Notes under the pieces: generated by a model | The model's input: only the letters and a program-made list of their open reading frames with translations | Databases searched by the model: none | Told to the model about the DNA's origin: nothing | Position numbers and translations under genes: made by a program | Shown here: piece by piece, positions 43,814 to 52,727 of the stretch | Layout: every line of letters begins with the position of its first letter | Position numbering within the stretch: position 1 is the first letter of the stretch | NCBI GenBank assembly: GCA_027451525.1 | Contig: DAIDJF010000029.1 | Location: 1-62,988, forward strand | DNA length: 62,988 bases | Reading direction: 5' to 3' | Source of the DNA: Ktedonobacterales bacterium | GTDB lineage: Bacteria > Chloroflexota > Ktedonobacteria > Ktedonobacterales > Ktedonobacteraceae

Positions 43814-44589
43814 ACAACGAGCTCTTTGTTCCTGTGCGGCGACGCGCCAGTGCGCAGGCTGCCAGCCGCGTGGAAGCATCCCCGTCGCCAGCGTATTTCT
43901 CCCTGCGCGTCGCACGCCGTTGGCCTGCGGGTGTGGTGATCGGGTGTCTCCTCGTTGTCGCTCTTGCATCTCTGGCACTGGTGCAGCAGCAGGGCACGCG
44001 TGGCTCGGTTTCTGTTCTCTGGGGGCAGGCAGTGGTTTCCGTGTCCAGTACCCAGATACGGCAAAACGCTTCTACGCTCATCTCGTCGTCTCATCCTACG
44101 GCTACAGTATCGGTTGTAGCTGCCTCATCGTCGCCTTATCGCGTCGTGGGCGCACCAACGCTGAGCGCGGCATTCATCAATCGCGTGCTGGTTGCTTACC
44201 ATTCGCCAGCGGCTGGCAAGGGGCAGGCTTTGTACGACCTGGGCGTGCAGTACGGCATCGATCCGGCGTTTGCGCTGGCCTTCTTCTTTCACGAGAGTGG
44301 TTTTGGCACGCAAGGCGAGGCACGGTCCAGCCTCTCGCTTGGGAATTTGCGCTGCATTCCCACGGCGCGGTGCCAGGATGGCTACGCGTGGTTCCCCAGT
44401 TGGGAGGCGGGCTTTGCAGCGTGGTACGCGCTGATTCGCGATCTGTATGTCAACCAGTGGGGGTTAACAACGGTCAGCCAGATTATTCCGCGTTACGCGC
44501 CACCTTCCGATAACAACAACGACGCGGCGTATATCGCCTCGGTCGAGCAGGCGATTGCGACCTGGCGCGCGGGAAAGGTGCTGGTGTAG
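43810..44589 (+). CDS. Membrane-anchored lysozyme-fold peptidoglycan hydrolase
   Basis: 259 residues: a basic N-terminus, a helix at about 42-62 (V-V-I-G-C-L-L-V-V-A-L-A), then an outer glucosaminidase/transglycosylase domain. G-I-D-P-A-F-A-L-A-F-F-F-H-E-S-G-F-G places the catalytic Glu near 163; S-L-G-N-L-R and W-E-A-G-F-A-A-W-Y are family features. Such enzymes open the wall for secretion or conjugation channels. It overlaps the preceding small membrane gene, supporting an envelope assembly. Confidence 0.82.
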   Translation: MNNELFVPVRRRASAQAASRVEASPSPAYFSLRVARRWPAGVVIGCLLVVALASLALVQQQGTRGSVSVLWGQAVVSVSSTQIRQNASTLISSSHPTATVSVVAASSSPYRVVGAPTLSAAFINRVLVAYHSPAAGKGQALYDLGVQYGIDPAFALAFFFHESGFGTQGEARSSLSLGNLRCIPTARCQDGYAWFPSWEAGFAAWYALIRDLYVNQWGLTTVSQIIPRYAPPSDNNNDAAYIASVEQAIATWRAGKVLV

Positions 44590-44591
44590 CG

Positions 44592-45074
44592 ATGCGCAAG
44601 ACAAGAAGACGCGGTATCGTGTCACCGTATGATCTGAGTTTGGAGCAAGAACTCTTGCGGCTGCGCGCTGATCAACACGCACACGCGCTTACCGCGTGTC
44701 TGACGATGGTCGAGCAGAGGCGCGTGGCAATGCATGCCGCCACGCTGCAGCCAGAAGACTGCGAGCAGATGGCAGCGGCACTTGCCGCGCTGCAACGGGC
44801 CGTGCAAGCTGCTATCGATGATCTGGATGCAATTGGGCCTGCGTATCGCCCCTTCGCGCTGCTGCTTACGTTGCGTTCCTGGCATCGACAACTTGCAGAG
44901 GGCGCGGTGCTGCTTGCCTGCGTGCACGCGTTGGCCGCACAGGGACGGTTGCCCTATGAACGTAGTGGCTGGTCTTGGCAGGCGGTGCAAGCGTTGGCCG
45001 CGATCCGGCGCGTTGGCGGTGAGGTGCTGGTGCAATTGTGGCAGCGAAGTGGTTGTCGTGCGACGGCCTCATAA
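44592..45074 (+). CDS. Uncharacterised helical protein (160 aa)
   Basis: It begins M-R-K-T-R-R-R-G-I-V and is almost all helical and Ala/Leu-rich. It has no membrane signal and is not recognised. It starts 2 bases after the hydrolase stop, so it is in the same operon. It ends 24 bases before the sigma-factor gene. Confidence 0.6.
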   Translation: MRKTRRRGIVSPYDLSLEQELLRLRADQHAHALTACLTMVEQRRVAMHAATLQPEDCEQMAAALAALQRAVQAAIDDLDAIGPAYRPFALLLTLRSWHRQLAEGAVLLACVHALAAQGRLPYERSGWSWQAVQALAAIRRVGGEVLVQLWQRSGCRATAS

Positions 45075-45098
45075 CAGGAAAGAAAGGCAGAAGGAAAG

Positions 45099-46037
45099 AT
45101 GATACATGCCGTACAAGACGAAGATGCTATGGCCCCCTTTCCGGCGGCAACTCGCAATCATCGGTCGCGTCCACAGGGGGAACTCACTATCCGCGAAGAG
45201 GAAGATGCGCTGACCGACTATATGTGTGCAATCGCGCACACGCCCTTGCTCTCCGCTGACGAAGAACGCGCCCTTTTTGCTCGTATGCAAGCAGGCGACA
45301 CCGCAGCGCGCACACAACTGATTGAGGCCAATGTGCGTCTGGTTATTTCGATTGCGCGCACCTATGTCCAGACGGGCGTGCCGCTGCTCGACCTGATTCA
45401 GTACGGCAACATCGGTCTGATGCGGGCCATTGATGGCTTTGACCTGGCACGTGGCACACGTTTGAGCACTTATGCCTACTGGTGGATTCATGCCGAGATT
45501 CGCCGCTCGTTGCCCGATGAACTGCTGATCCGCGTGCCAGACTATCAATACGCGAATCTGGCTCGTCTGCGACAGGTGCGCTATACACTGGCGCGTACCC
45601 TGGGCGGCACACCGACGCCCGAAGAATTGGCTGAAGCCAGCGGCCTTCGCTTACCAGTCGTCAACGAACTGCTGCATATCAGCGTACCCATGCGCTCGCT
45701 CGATATGCCGCTACGTGGGGAAGAAGCCCTCACGCTCGGGCAAAGCCTGCTGGATACGACTGAGGACGTGGAACGCCAGACACTTGCTGCGCTGCATCTG
45801 CACACACAGCGGCAGGTGATCGCGCACGTGTGTCAGGATTTCACGGAGCGCGAACGCACCGTCATTGCGCTGCATTACGGACTCTTTGATGCTCCCCAAT
45901 GCACGCTTGCGGAAATCGGGCAACGTCTGGGAGTGACGCGCGAACGCGTGCGTCAGATCGAACAACGCGCCCTGGCAAAGATGCGGCGGCGGGCGTTGCT
46001 GCTTCCGCCTCACCTGCGGGCACAACTTGCTGAATGA
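45099..46037 (+). CDS. Sigma-70 family RNA polymerase sigma factor
   Basis: 312 residues. Region 1.2-like lead (T-D-Y-M-C-A-I-A); region 2 with D-L-I-Q-Y-G-N-I-G-L-M-R-A-I-D and S-T-Y-A-Y-W-W-I; region 3; region 4.2 with T-L-A-E-I-G-Q-R-L-G-V-T-R-E-R-V-R-Q-I-E-Q. All core parts are present, but the long N-terminal spacer of RpoD is missing, so it resembles group 2-3 factors. It is encoded inside the plasmid-type operon, so the element may drive its own promoters. The gene starts after AAAGAAAGGCAGAAGG. Confidence 0.92.
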   Translation: MIHAVQDEDAMAPFPAATRNHRSRPQGELTIREEEDALTDYMCAIAHTPLLSADEERALFARMQAGDTAARTQLIEANVRLVISIARTYVQTGVPLLDLIQYGNIGLMRAIDGFDLARGTRLSTYAYWWIHAEIRRSLPDELLIRVPDYQYANLARLRQVRYTLARTLGGTPTPEELAEASGLRLPVVNELLHISVPMRSLDMPLRGEEALTLGQSLLDTTEDVERQTLAALHLHTQRQVIAHVCQDFTERERTVIALHYGLFDAPQCTLAEIGQRLGVTRERVRQIEQRALAKMRRRALLLPPHLRAQLAE

Positions 46038-46143
46038 CGTTTCTTCTTCCCCCTGTCAAGCTGCAAGCAGGAGTCGCGTCCTGCCAGGGGGCCGCGCCAA
46101 TGGGCGCATGGATATATTGAAAGACAAAAAAGGAAACAGAACA

Positions 46144-46854
46144 ATGCCGAAAGAACGTCCCACGTATAGTGAGTATCCAGGGTTTCAAGCGTATCTCGCC
46201 ATGCTGCAACAAGAGCACCAGCACAAAATTGCCAGCCTGCATGCTGGTTGGCGTCCGGCCAGCAAGATCGGCGAATCAGGTACGATGCAAGCCGCCAGGG
46301 CCTATCTTGAACAAGAGTACCAGATACAGCTGCTAGTGGCTCATCAGATCTATAGCGTCCCAATGTTACTAGAGTGGCGAGCAGCGATTGCTTCTGGGCA
46401 CGCGATCTTTCACGATGAACACGCGCGTTCCTCTAAAATCAACCGACAGGTGCGCCTCCAACGCGAAGAGGATGGGCGTGTGCACCTGCACCTGACCATC
46501 ACGCTTCCCGCCGATGCGCCAGTCGGTGAGATCCTTGCGCAACGGGGTCTGGCACGGCCTACCTGGGAGGCACGTACCGCCACTGATGAGCCTGTGCTAC
46601 TCCACGCCTCAGCAGAACAGGTACAGACCGCCATCGATATGCTGCTTGCCTGTGGCTATCGCGACGTAACAGCGCAGGCGCGGACCTTTTATCAACACGA
46701 CTTTCCCTATCGCTGGATTTTTTGGCAGCAAGGCAAACCACCCGTGTTTTGCAAAACGGTGAGTGATCTCTTCGGGGCGTTACACAAGGAGCGGAAGCAG
46801 TGGGAATCTCAGGTGCCGCCAGAGGAAGAGCATCCCACCACAGAAACACGGTAA
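46144..46854 (+). CDS. Uncharacterised protein (236 aa)
   Basis: M-P-K-E-R-P-T-Y-S-E-Y-P-G-F, preceded by AAAAAGGAAAC; an upstream frame from 46027 overlaps the sigma gene and is less likely. Two strands and helices, H-L-T-I-T-L-P-A-D-A-P, are visible, with no membrane helix. It is the first of six unknown genes following the sigma gene. Confidence 0.62.
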   Translation: MPKERPTYSEYPGFQAYLAMLQQEHQHKIASLHAGWRPASKIGESGTMQAARAYLEQEYQIQLLVAHQIYSVPMLLEWRAAIASGHAIFHDEHARSSKINRQVRLQREEDGRVHLHLTITLPADAPVGEILAQRGLARPTWEARTATDEPVLLHASAEQVQTAIDMLLACGYRDVTAQARTFYQHDFPYRWIFWQQGKPPVFCKTVSDLFGALHKERKQWESQVPPEEEHPTTETR

Positions 46855-46927
46855 GTATCATCTCTGGGAGAGCAGAGAAACGGAGAAGCGGACAAACGTC
46901 TTCTTTGTTCAAACGAGTGGAGGTTTT

Positions 46928-47530
46928 ATGGTGAAAACATCGACAACCCGCGTCGGCTGGTTCGAGGACCCAGCACTCAATCTGCGATTGCCGTTGCTCT
47001 ATAACGCGCGCACTGCCGAGTTCTGTCTCGTCTTTGCGGGAAACACCTACCGCAATACGAAGCAGCAGGCTCTTGAAGAAGAAGTGCGCGCCGCCTTGCG
47101 CACGGGCATGCACCTTGAGTGGCAGCCGATCATTGAAGTACGACCTGCGCACGCGTTCGGCATGGGGAATGCGAAGCTTTTTGGGTTCTCGTTGGAGCGC
47201 AAGTATGTGGCGCAGGTGCCGCACGGCCTTGGCTTTCGGCAAGTGCACTGGACGGCGAACGACCGCCTGGCAACAAGCACACAGTTGCATTGGGAAGCAG
47301 AACGCGATGGTGCCTTGGTGCCGCCTTGTACCCAGCATACCTCTGGCGTGCCGCGTCTGTTCTTGCCCTATACCGATGCATTGTGGGAGCGGCTCTCTCT
47401 GCTTCAGCAGCAGTTGGAGCAGTTGCACCGCCGCTTCTTTGAAGTGATGGTAACCCCGACGGGTAGTGCAGACCTTGCGGCGGGCAAGCCGTTGAATTTC
47501 GTGCTGGCGTTAGAGGAGGTATTTTCGTGA
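46928..47530 (+). CDS. Uncharacterised protein (200 aa)
   Basis: M-V-K-T-S-T-T-R-V-G-W-F-E-D-P, preceded by GTGGAGG. It is a soluble beta-rich protein with no known motif. Its stop overlaps the start of the next gene (GTGA), so translation is coupled to the second paralogous membrane protein. Confidence 0.65.
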   Translation: MVKTSTTRVGWFEDPALNLRLPLLYNARTAEFCLVFAGNTYRNTKQQALEEEVRAALRTGMHLEWQPIIEVRPAHAFGMGNAKLFGFSLERKYVAQVPHGLGFRQVHWTANDRLATSTQLHWEAERDGALVPPCTQHTSGVPRLFLPYTDALWERLSLLQQQLEQLHRRFFEVMVTPTGSADLAAGKPLNFVLALEEVFS

Positions 47531-48345
47531 AGAACGCATTTTCCCCATTGTCTCAGGCAGATGTGCTCGAAGACGATGGCGACTATAACGAGCCATTGCG
47601 CCCGCGTACTTCGGTGCGTCGCTACCATCCCGATGTGCAGGTGCCCCGCACCACACAGGCTACGCAGGCACGTCACCTGTTGGGTGACAACTATGTCCCG
47701 CGTGCCAGCCGCCAGGGGCAACCGTCGACCAGGCCGCCCATGCACTCTGTGCGACCACTGGCGGTGCCGGACGATCTTGACGCCTGCACCAGTGGCGACG
47801 ACGAGTTCGCTGGTTGGTATGCTCCTGCGAAGAGCCAACGTGCCCTGGTACGTCGTACCGAGGACATCCCCACACGCCGCGTTTTGCCTTGGGGGAAAAT
47901 GCTGGTGACGGCAAGTGCGGTCTGCGGTGTGCTCTGGTTTCTGGGCACGTCTGGCATGTCCTGGCTGGATACCCATGTGTTGGACCCCTCGACCTATGGC
48001 CCGTTGCATGGGTCGGTCGCTACTGGTGTCTTTGGTGGCGGCGATAGCGTGGGTCGCCCAACCCGGCTCATTGGCATGAATACCAATGGACAGGTTGCGG
48101 TGCTGGTGATGACGGCGGATGACCCGGCGCACACGCACATCCTGATTGGTCCCAATCTGGTTGCCTCTGGTTTCCCTAACCCTGGTACTGCCGAGGTCGA
48201 ATTGCGTGTGAGGCAGCGCGATGGGCGGCAGGTGGTCGAGGTCACGATTTGGAGCGATACGTATACGACGCCCTTTGTTGGTCGCTACCATGTCAGCTAC
48301 ACACTGGTGAGCGACGGCAAAGGCAACTTTCAAGAGGTGCAATGA
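47527..48345 (+). CDS. Membrane protein with outer beta-domain, paralogue 2
   Basis: 272 residues from GTG 47527 (AGAGGAGG upstream). The Pro/Arg-rich N-terminus is followed by a membrane helix (about 120-142) and an outer domain with M-N-T-N-G-Q-V-A-V-L-V-M and H-I-L-I-G-P-N-L-V. It aligns with the 42672 protein, sharing D-S-V, the L-I/L-V-V strand and the V-E-V/L-I-V end. The repeated pair suggests two copies of one envelope subunit with different inner arms. It overlaps both neighbours. Confidence 0.75.
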   Translation: MKNAFSPLSQADVLEDDGDYNEPLRPRTSVRRYHPDVQVPRTTQATQARHLLGDNYVPRASRQGQPSTRPPMHSVRPLAVPDDLDACTSGDDEFAGWYAPAKSQRALVRRTEDIPTRRVLPWGKMLVTASAVCGVLWFLGTSGMSWLDTHVLDPSTYGPLHGSVATGVFGGGDSVGRPTRLIGMNTNGQVAVLVMTADDPAHTHILIGPNLVASGFPNPGTAEVELRVRQRDGRQVVEVTIWSDTYTTPFVGRYHVSYTLVSDGKGNFQEVQ

Positions 48346-49070
48346 TGACAGAAGAACAGCATGCGGATGCACGGCAAACATCCACCATTGCGCAGACATC
48401 GCAGCGCGGCGAACTCCTGTTTGTCTGGTGTGATGCTGGTCGCCTCCAACTGGAGCGTCTGCTCAACGAGGTAGAGCAACGCTTCGCCGAGGCGGGCTCT
48501 CCAGTCACCATTCAGCTGTACGGTGTCAGCGCAAAAGCCCGTTGGGGCTATCTCATTGCTGAGGCAACGCGTGGCGTCCCATCCGACGTGCGCCAGTGGC
48601 TTCAGGGTGAGCCGCAAATTATCGACTATACCATTCGCGTGGCCCCTGCACTTGCACAGCAGGAGTACCTGCGTCTGGTGGAGTGGGCGGCATTGCGCTA
48701 TAGCCGCAAGCTTGATCCACCGCCCGTTCCAGTGGGCTATACGCTCCTCACAGAACCCGTCTGTGTTGACCAACCAAGTGGCGAAATCTGGACGGCGTAT
48801 GCCCAGTCGGCAGATCCCCTTGTGGGGAGAGGACTGGTGCTCTACGACTTTGGCAAGGTTAGAGAACTGTTGGGCGCAGACGAAAGTCTCTTTTTGTTAG
48901 CCTATCTGCTTACGCACGGCCTCACACTGCTGGAAGACTGCCCGCTGGAGTTCTTGATCGCGCCCCAACACAGAGCCATGCTTCGTGGGATCAAACGGGC
49001 GGCGCATCTCTTTCAGCAGGAGGTGTTGGGCAACACTGCGCAACAGGAGGAGGATCGCGATGACAAGTAA
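48342..49070 (+). CDS. Uncharacterised protein (242 aa)
   Basis: ATGATG start over the previous stop (GAGGTG upstream). Soluble; it has W-G-Y-L-I-A-E-A and E-Y-L-R-L-V-E-W-A-A. No motif is recognised. It overlaps the next gene by 11 bases. Confidence 0.62.
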   Translation: MMTEEQHADARQTSTIAQTSQRGELLFVWCDAGRLQLERLLNEVEQRFAEAGSPVTIQLYGVSAKARWGYLIAEATRGVPSDVRQWLQGEPQIIDYTIRVAPALAQQEYLRLVEWAALRYSRKLDPPPVPVGYTLLTEPVCVDQPSGEIWTAYAQSADPLVGRGLVLYDFGKVRELLGADESLFLLAYLLTHGLTLLEDCPLEFLIAPQHRAMLRGIKRAAHLFQQEVLGNTAQQEEDRDDK

Positions 49071-49848
49071 CCGTCTCACACAAGAGTTAGAAGCCATCTT
49101 AACGCCACTTGGCGTCGAGCTGGAAGAAGCACTGCCAGCGCGCCAGGAAACCGCGAGAACGCACGTGTTGCGTGTCCCCGTGGACAACGGGCGGCGCACG
49201 CTTCGGGGAGTCTGCTACCGCGTGCCGGGTGTGCTGTCCTTGACGGTCATCACGCCGGAGCAGGGAACATCTCTGGTCGTGTGCCACGCGGCGCAAAGAC
49301 GGGTGGCGCTCTCACGCGAGCAACTGTGCGCGCTCGAACACGTGTTGGATCAGGTGTGGGAACACGTCCCACTACATGCGCCCGATGTTGATGGCGTGGA
49401 AGCGGAGATGAGCCAGGAGCGGCAGATCGCTCTCGAAGCAGTACGCCTGGAGCCAACTTCGGAGCCAGGAACCGTTGCCACCCTGGTCGCCGAGGCCCCG
49501 ATCCTCACGCTCACCGGAGAGGCCATCGAATCGTTGCTGTTTCAGGTGCTTGGCATGCGTAGCGCATGGGAGTGTGACGAAGCGCACTGCTTTTATGCCA
49601 TCGCCATTGGACGAGGCGAGCAGATGCGTCACCTGATGCCGCAGAGTCAGCGTAACGCCTGTGGGCCTGTGCTCTGTGGGGCGTGTCCACCACCACCCAT
49701 GCAGCTCCTCTCTGCAGGAATATGGCTCCTGTTACCTATCGCGCCGACACAGCAGCCAGGGCAGGACGAATGGGGGCGCGCCGTGCTGCTGTGTCCCGAC
49801 TGCCTGGCACGTTGGCGCGAACACCCTGGCGCAGGAGGCATGCAATGA
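49060..49848 (+). CDS. Uncharacterised protein with paired CxxC (262 aa)
   Basis: M-T-S-N-R-L-T-Q-E-L-E-A-I-L follows GGAGGA. Near the C-terminus, L-C-G-A-C and L-C-P-D-C form two CxxC pairs (about 206 and 246), probably a zinc knuckle. It overlaps both neighbours. No family recognised. Confidence 0.65.
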   Translation: MTSNRLTQELEAILTPLGVELEEALPARQETARTHVLRVPVDNGRRTLRGVCYRVPGVLSLTVITPEQGTSLVVCHAAQRRVALSREQLCALEHVLDQVWEHVPLHAPDVDGVEAEMSQERQIALEAVRLEPTSEPGTVATLVAEAPILTLTGEAIESLLFQVLGMRSAWECDEAHCFYAIAIGRGEQMRHLMPQSQRNACGPVLCGACPPPPMQLLSAGIWLLLPIAPTQQPGQDEWGRAVLLCPDCLARWREHPGAGGMQ

Positions 49849-50162
49849 ACGCACGTGAACACCTGTTGCTCGACCCCAACGCACTCACGTCGTTGTCTAA
49901 CGAGGAATTGCAGCATCACTTTCGCGCATTGAAAGCGCACATTGCCACGATTGATCGCTGTCTCGACGGGGTTGGCATCACGGCAAAAGAGACACGGCAG
50001 TATCGTGACGCCCTGGGAACAGGATACACGCTGTTACACACCATCGAAGGGGAAATAGGCCGACGCGCCATTGCAGGCATTGACACCCTCGCACAAGAAA
50101 TCATCCAGTCTGAAGAGCCTGTCACTCATAGGCAAGATGGAGAGAAAGAAAGAGAACCGTGA
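49845..50162 (+). CDS. Uncharacterised helical protein (105 aa)
   Basis: M-N-A-R-E-H-L-L-L-D-P-N, preceded by CAGGAGG. Mainly coiled-coil-like helices and a charged tail. The stop overlaps the next GTG. Confidence 0.58.
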   Translation: MNAREHLLLDPNALTSLSNEELQHHFRALKAHIATIDRCLDGVGITAKETRQYRDALGTGYTLLHTIEGEIGRRAIAGIDTLAQEIIQSEEPVTHRQDGEKEREP

Positions 50163-50668
50163 CAAAGAATAGTCTATTGCAATTGAGTCAGCATCATGCA
50201 ACAACAACCACATTTCCGTGTAAGATTCCTGAAGACGTTGCGGCGATGCTGATCGCACATCGAAGCACGATGCAATCTGCCTGTGCGCTGCTCAAGGAAC
50301 AGATGACCAACCTAGAGCAAGATTGGGAGCCCCGTAGCGAAACGTTTTGGCTGACGGTACTGAGTTGCCTGCACAGGGTGAGAACCGCTCTTGCGCCAGC
50401 ACTCGCGTTAGCTCAACAGAAGAGGGATGTGTCACTGATGGAGGAAAACCTCTATCATTTCCTGCTCAATCTCGGCTATGCTGATGGCCTCGTCGATAAA
50501 GCAGGTATCACGGTGACGGCATACTTACCTCTATGTGATTCGCGCACCGAACCCAACCTGAGAAAACGCTTGGCCGTGATCGCGGTCTTGCGCGAACTGC
50601 TCCAGGCCGTGCAGGAGGTTGTTGAGGCGCTGGATATCGAGGATAAGAACGGCAGAGGCGAGTCATGA
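50159..50668 (+). CDS. Uncharacterised helical protein (169 aa)
   Basis: A GTG start within the stop of the previous gene. All-helical, soluble, with no recognised motif. It overlaps the next gene by 4 bases. Confidence 0.58.
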   Translation: MTKNSLLQLSQHHATTTTFPCKIPEDVAAMLIAHRSTMQSACALLKEQMTNLEQDWEPRSETFWLTVLSCLHRVRTALAPALALAQQKRDVSLMEENLYHFLLNLGYADGLVDKAGITVTAYLPLCDSRTEPNLRKRLAVIAVLRELLQAVQEVVEALDIEDKNGRGES

Positions 50669-51075
50669 TGCCAGAAGAGCGGAAGCAGAAAGCACGCCCG
50701 CCTGTTTCGCGTTCGCTCGATCAGGCGCTATTTGATGGCCTGTTGCTGGTGGATGCACATTTCCAACCGCACCGACGGCAATTTTCTGGTGCTATCTTTG
50801 TCATCTGGCAAGGTGAGGCATTTCAGATTGCCCGCTTTGACGATGAGACGCAGGCCCACGCCTGGCTTGCCGATGCGCTCCGCCTGGTGGCATGGAATCG
50901 CAGCGGCCTGGATGCAGATCCCTCAGGGCTGTATTCCCAACAACAGGGCGTGCCCGCGCGCGTCAAACGGTGGAAACAACTACAGGAAACCTTGGAGAGC
51001 AGTGTCTCAGATGAAGACTATGCCGCAATCTTCTCCGCTGTTGGCGTGCAGGCGCGTGGAAACAGACATTCGTAA
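50665..51075 (+). CDS. Uncharacterised protein, last gene of the operon (136 aa)
   Basis: M-M-P-E-E-R-K-Q-K-A-R-P-P. Alternating strands and a helix, with A-I-F-V-I-W-Q-G-E-A-F. It is followed at once by the IS200/IS605 left end, which may have cut off further genes or simply inserted after the operon. Confidence 0.6.
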   Translation: MMPEERKQKARPPVSRSLDQALFDGLLLVDAHFQPHRRQFSGAIFVIWQGEAFQIARFDDETQAHAWLADALRLVAWNRSGLDADPSGLYSQQQGVPARVKRWKQLQETLESSVSDEDYAAIFSAVGVQARGNRHS

Positions 51076-51113
51076 TCGCCGCTCTTCGTGGTTACAGTAC
51101 ACGGCTCAGAAAG

Positions 51114-51135
51114 TCCCCGTCTTTCAAGCGGGGGA
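51114..51135. repeat. Left-end hairpin of IS605-type element
   Basis: TCCCCG and CGGGGGA flank a 9-base loop TCTTTCAAG. It resembles the right-end hairpin, as TnpA-recognised ends do. Confidence 0.6.
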
Positions 51136-51213
51136 TGAATGAGCGTTCCTTTGTGGGGTTTCTTGGTGGAGGAAATGTTGGCAGCATATGTTGTTTCTGC
51201 TCTACTTATATAC

Positions 51214-51615
51214 ATGCGTGATGAGGAATATATTCATGAACAGCATACGGTTCACCATATCCTGTACCACATCATCTTCTGTCCAAAGTGATGGCGCAAG
51301 GTGCTGGTCGGGTCATTGCATGACAGGCTCAAACAGATCATTGAGCAGATAGCAGAGGAACAGGTATAGACAGTGGTAGAGTTAGCTATTCAGCCTGACC
51401 ATGTCCATCTGTTCATTCAGGCTACACCGTACACTCTGCCAACTGAGTTAGCGCGACTCATCAAAGGTCGGAGTTCGCATCTGTTACGAGAGGAATACCC
51501 GCACGTGAAGCGCATGCCGTCCTTGTGGACACGCTCAACCTTCTACAGCACGGCGGGATTTGTGAGTCAGGATACCATTCAAAAGTATATTGAGAGGCAG
51601 AGCAAAAGCTCATGA
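51214..51615 (+). pseudogene. tnpA: IS200/IS605 TnpA (HUH transposase), two in-frame stops
   Basis: One frame reads H-T-V-H-H-I-L-Y-H-I-I-F-C-P-K, then TGA at 51289, continues to TAG at 51367, then I-Q-P-D-H-V-H-L-F-I-Q-A with the HUH pair and a terminal Q-K-Y-I-E-R with the likely active Tyr. Both stops are in the same frame, so the gene is dead without readthrough. It overlaps tnpB by 4 bases. Confidence 0.85.
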
Positions 51616-52727
51616 TGATCTACGAGTATAAGTTGGCAGGCAATCAGGCGCAATACGCCGCTATTGAAGAGGCCATACGGGTGACACAGTTCATCCGCAA
51701 TAAAGCCGTGCGCCTGTGGATGGATACTCGTGGCATCAATCGAAATGACCTGCAATGCTCCTGTGCTCAATTAGCCAAAGACTACGGTTTTGCCGCTCGC
51801 CTCAACTCCCAGGCGCGTCAAGCGGCGGCTGATCGAGCGTGGGCTGCTATCTCTCGCTTCTATGACAATTGCAAACAGCATACGCCTGGGAAGAAAGGGT
51901 ATCCAAGATTTCAGCATGATAACCGCTCAGTCGAGTACAAAACGACGGGCTGGCGACTGGAAGCCGATGGCAAGCACATCACCTTCACTGATGGATGTGG
52001 TATCGGGCGCTTGCGTCTCATTGGCAACAAGGGTCAACGGATAGAGGAATATCCCGTGAAACTCATCAAGCGGGTACGCATCGTGCGACGCGCTGATGGG
52101 TATTTTGTCCAATTTGCCGTGCAGGCAGAGCGGCATATCGAACACCTCAGCACGGGCAAGCAGATCGGCATTGATCTGGGCCTCAAGGAATTTCTCACCA
52201 CGTCGGAGGGGGAGACCGTTGCCAATCCGCGCCACCTGCGCACAGCAGAGAAGCGGTTGAAACGCTTGCATCGCCGCCTCTCTCGCACGCAAAAGAACAG
52301 TAAGAACCGTACAAAGGCACGCAAGAAGCTCGCAAAGGCGCATCTCAAGGTTCAGAGGCAGCGTGAAGATTTTGCCAGAAAGACGGCAAACGCGCTTGTG
52401 ACATCTAGCGATTTCATTGCCTTTGAAAACCTCAAGATACGCAACTTGGTGAGAAATCGGCATCTCTCGAAGTCCATCAGTGATGCGGCTTGGGGTCGGT
52501 TTCGCACATGGCTCACCTACTACGGGCAGGTGCATGATATCCCCGTGATTGCGGTGGAACCAGCATTCACGACGCAAGATTGTAGTGCCTGTGGACATCG
52601 CGTGAAAAAGTCGCTCTCTGTGAGAACACACATGTGTTCAAGGTGTGGACTCGTGATGGATCGCGACCACAATGCGGCGGTCAACATTTTAGCAAAAGCA
52701 CTTGTTTCCTGCCCTGAGCGAAGCTAG
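51612..52727 (+). CDS. tnpB: TnpB RNA-guided nuclease (IS605 OrfB), intact
   Basis: 371 residues. RuvC-like residues lie in I-G-I-D-L-G-L-K-E, A-V-E-P-A-F-T-T-Q-D and D-R-D-H-N-A-A-V-N-I. The zinc ribbon C-S-A-C-G...C-S-R-C-G is complete, unlike the IS607 copies. TnpB guided by an RNA from the right end cuts DNA matching the insertion-flank guide. With tnpA dead the unit cannot move by itself, so nuclease conservation suggests recent decay or another use. Confidence 0.92.
   Translation: MMIYEYKLAGNQAQYAAIEEAIRVTQFIRNKAVRLWMDTRGINRNDLQCSCAQLAKDYGFAARLNSQARQAAADRAWAAISRFYDNCKQHTPGKKGYPRFQHDNRSVEYKTTGWRLEADGKHITFTDGCGIGRLRLIGNKGQRIEEYPVKLIKRVRIVRRADGYFVQFAVQAERHIEHLSTGKQIGIDLGLKEFLTTSEGETVANPRHLRTAEKRLKRLHRRLSRTQKNSKNRTKARKKLAKAHLKVQRQREDFARKTANALVTSSDFIAFENLKIRNLVRNRHLSKSISDAAWGRFRTWLTYYGQVHDIPVIAVEPAFTTQDCSACGHRVKKSLSVRTHMCSRCGLVMDRDHNAAVNILAKALVSCPERS

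Noticed and set aside
46559..48399. Long minus-strand frames (289 and 331 codons) in the GC-rich operon
   Set aside because: They lie opposite overlapping plus-strand genes with good starts; GC-rich coding DNA often leaves the reverse frame open.
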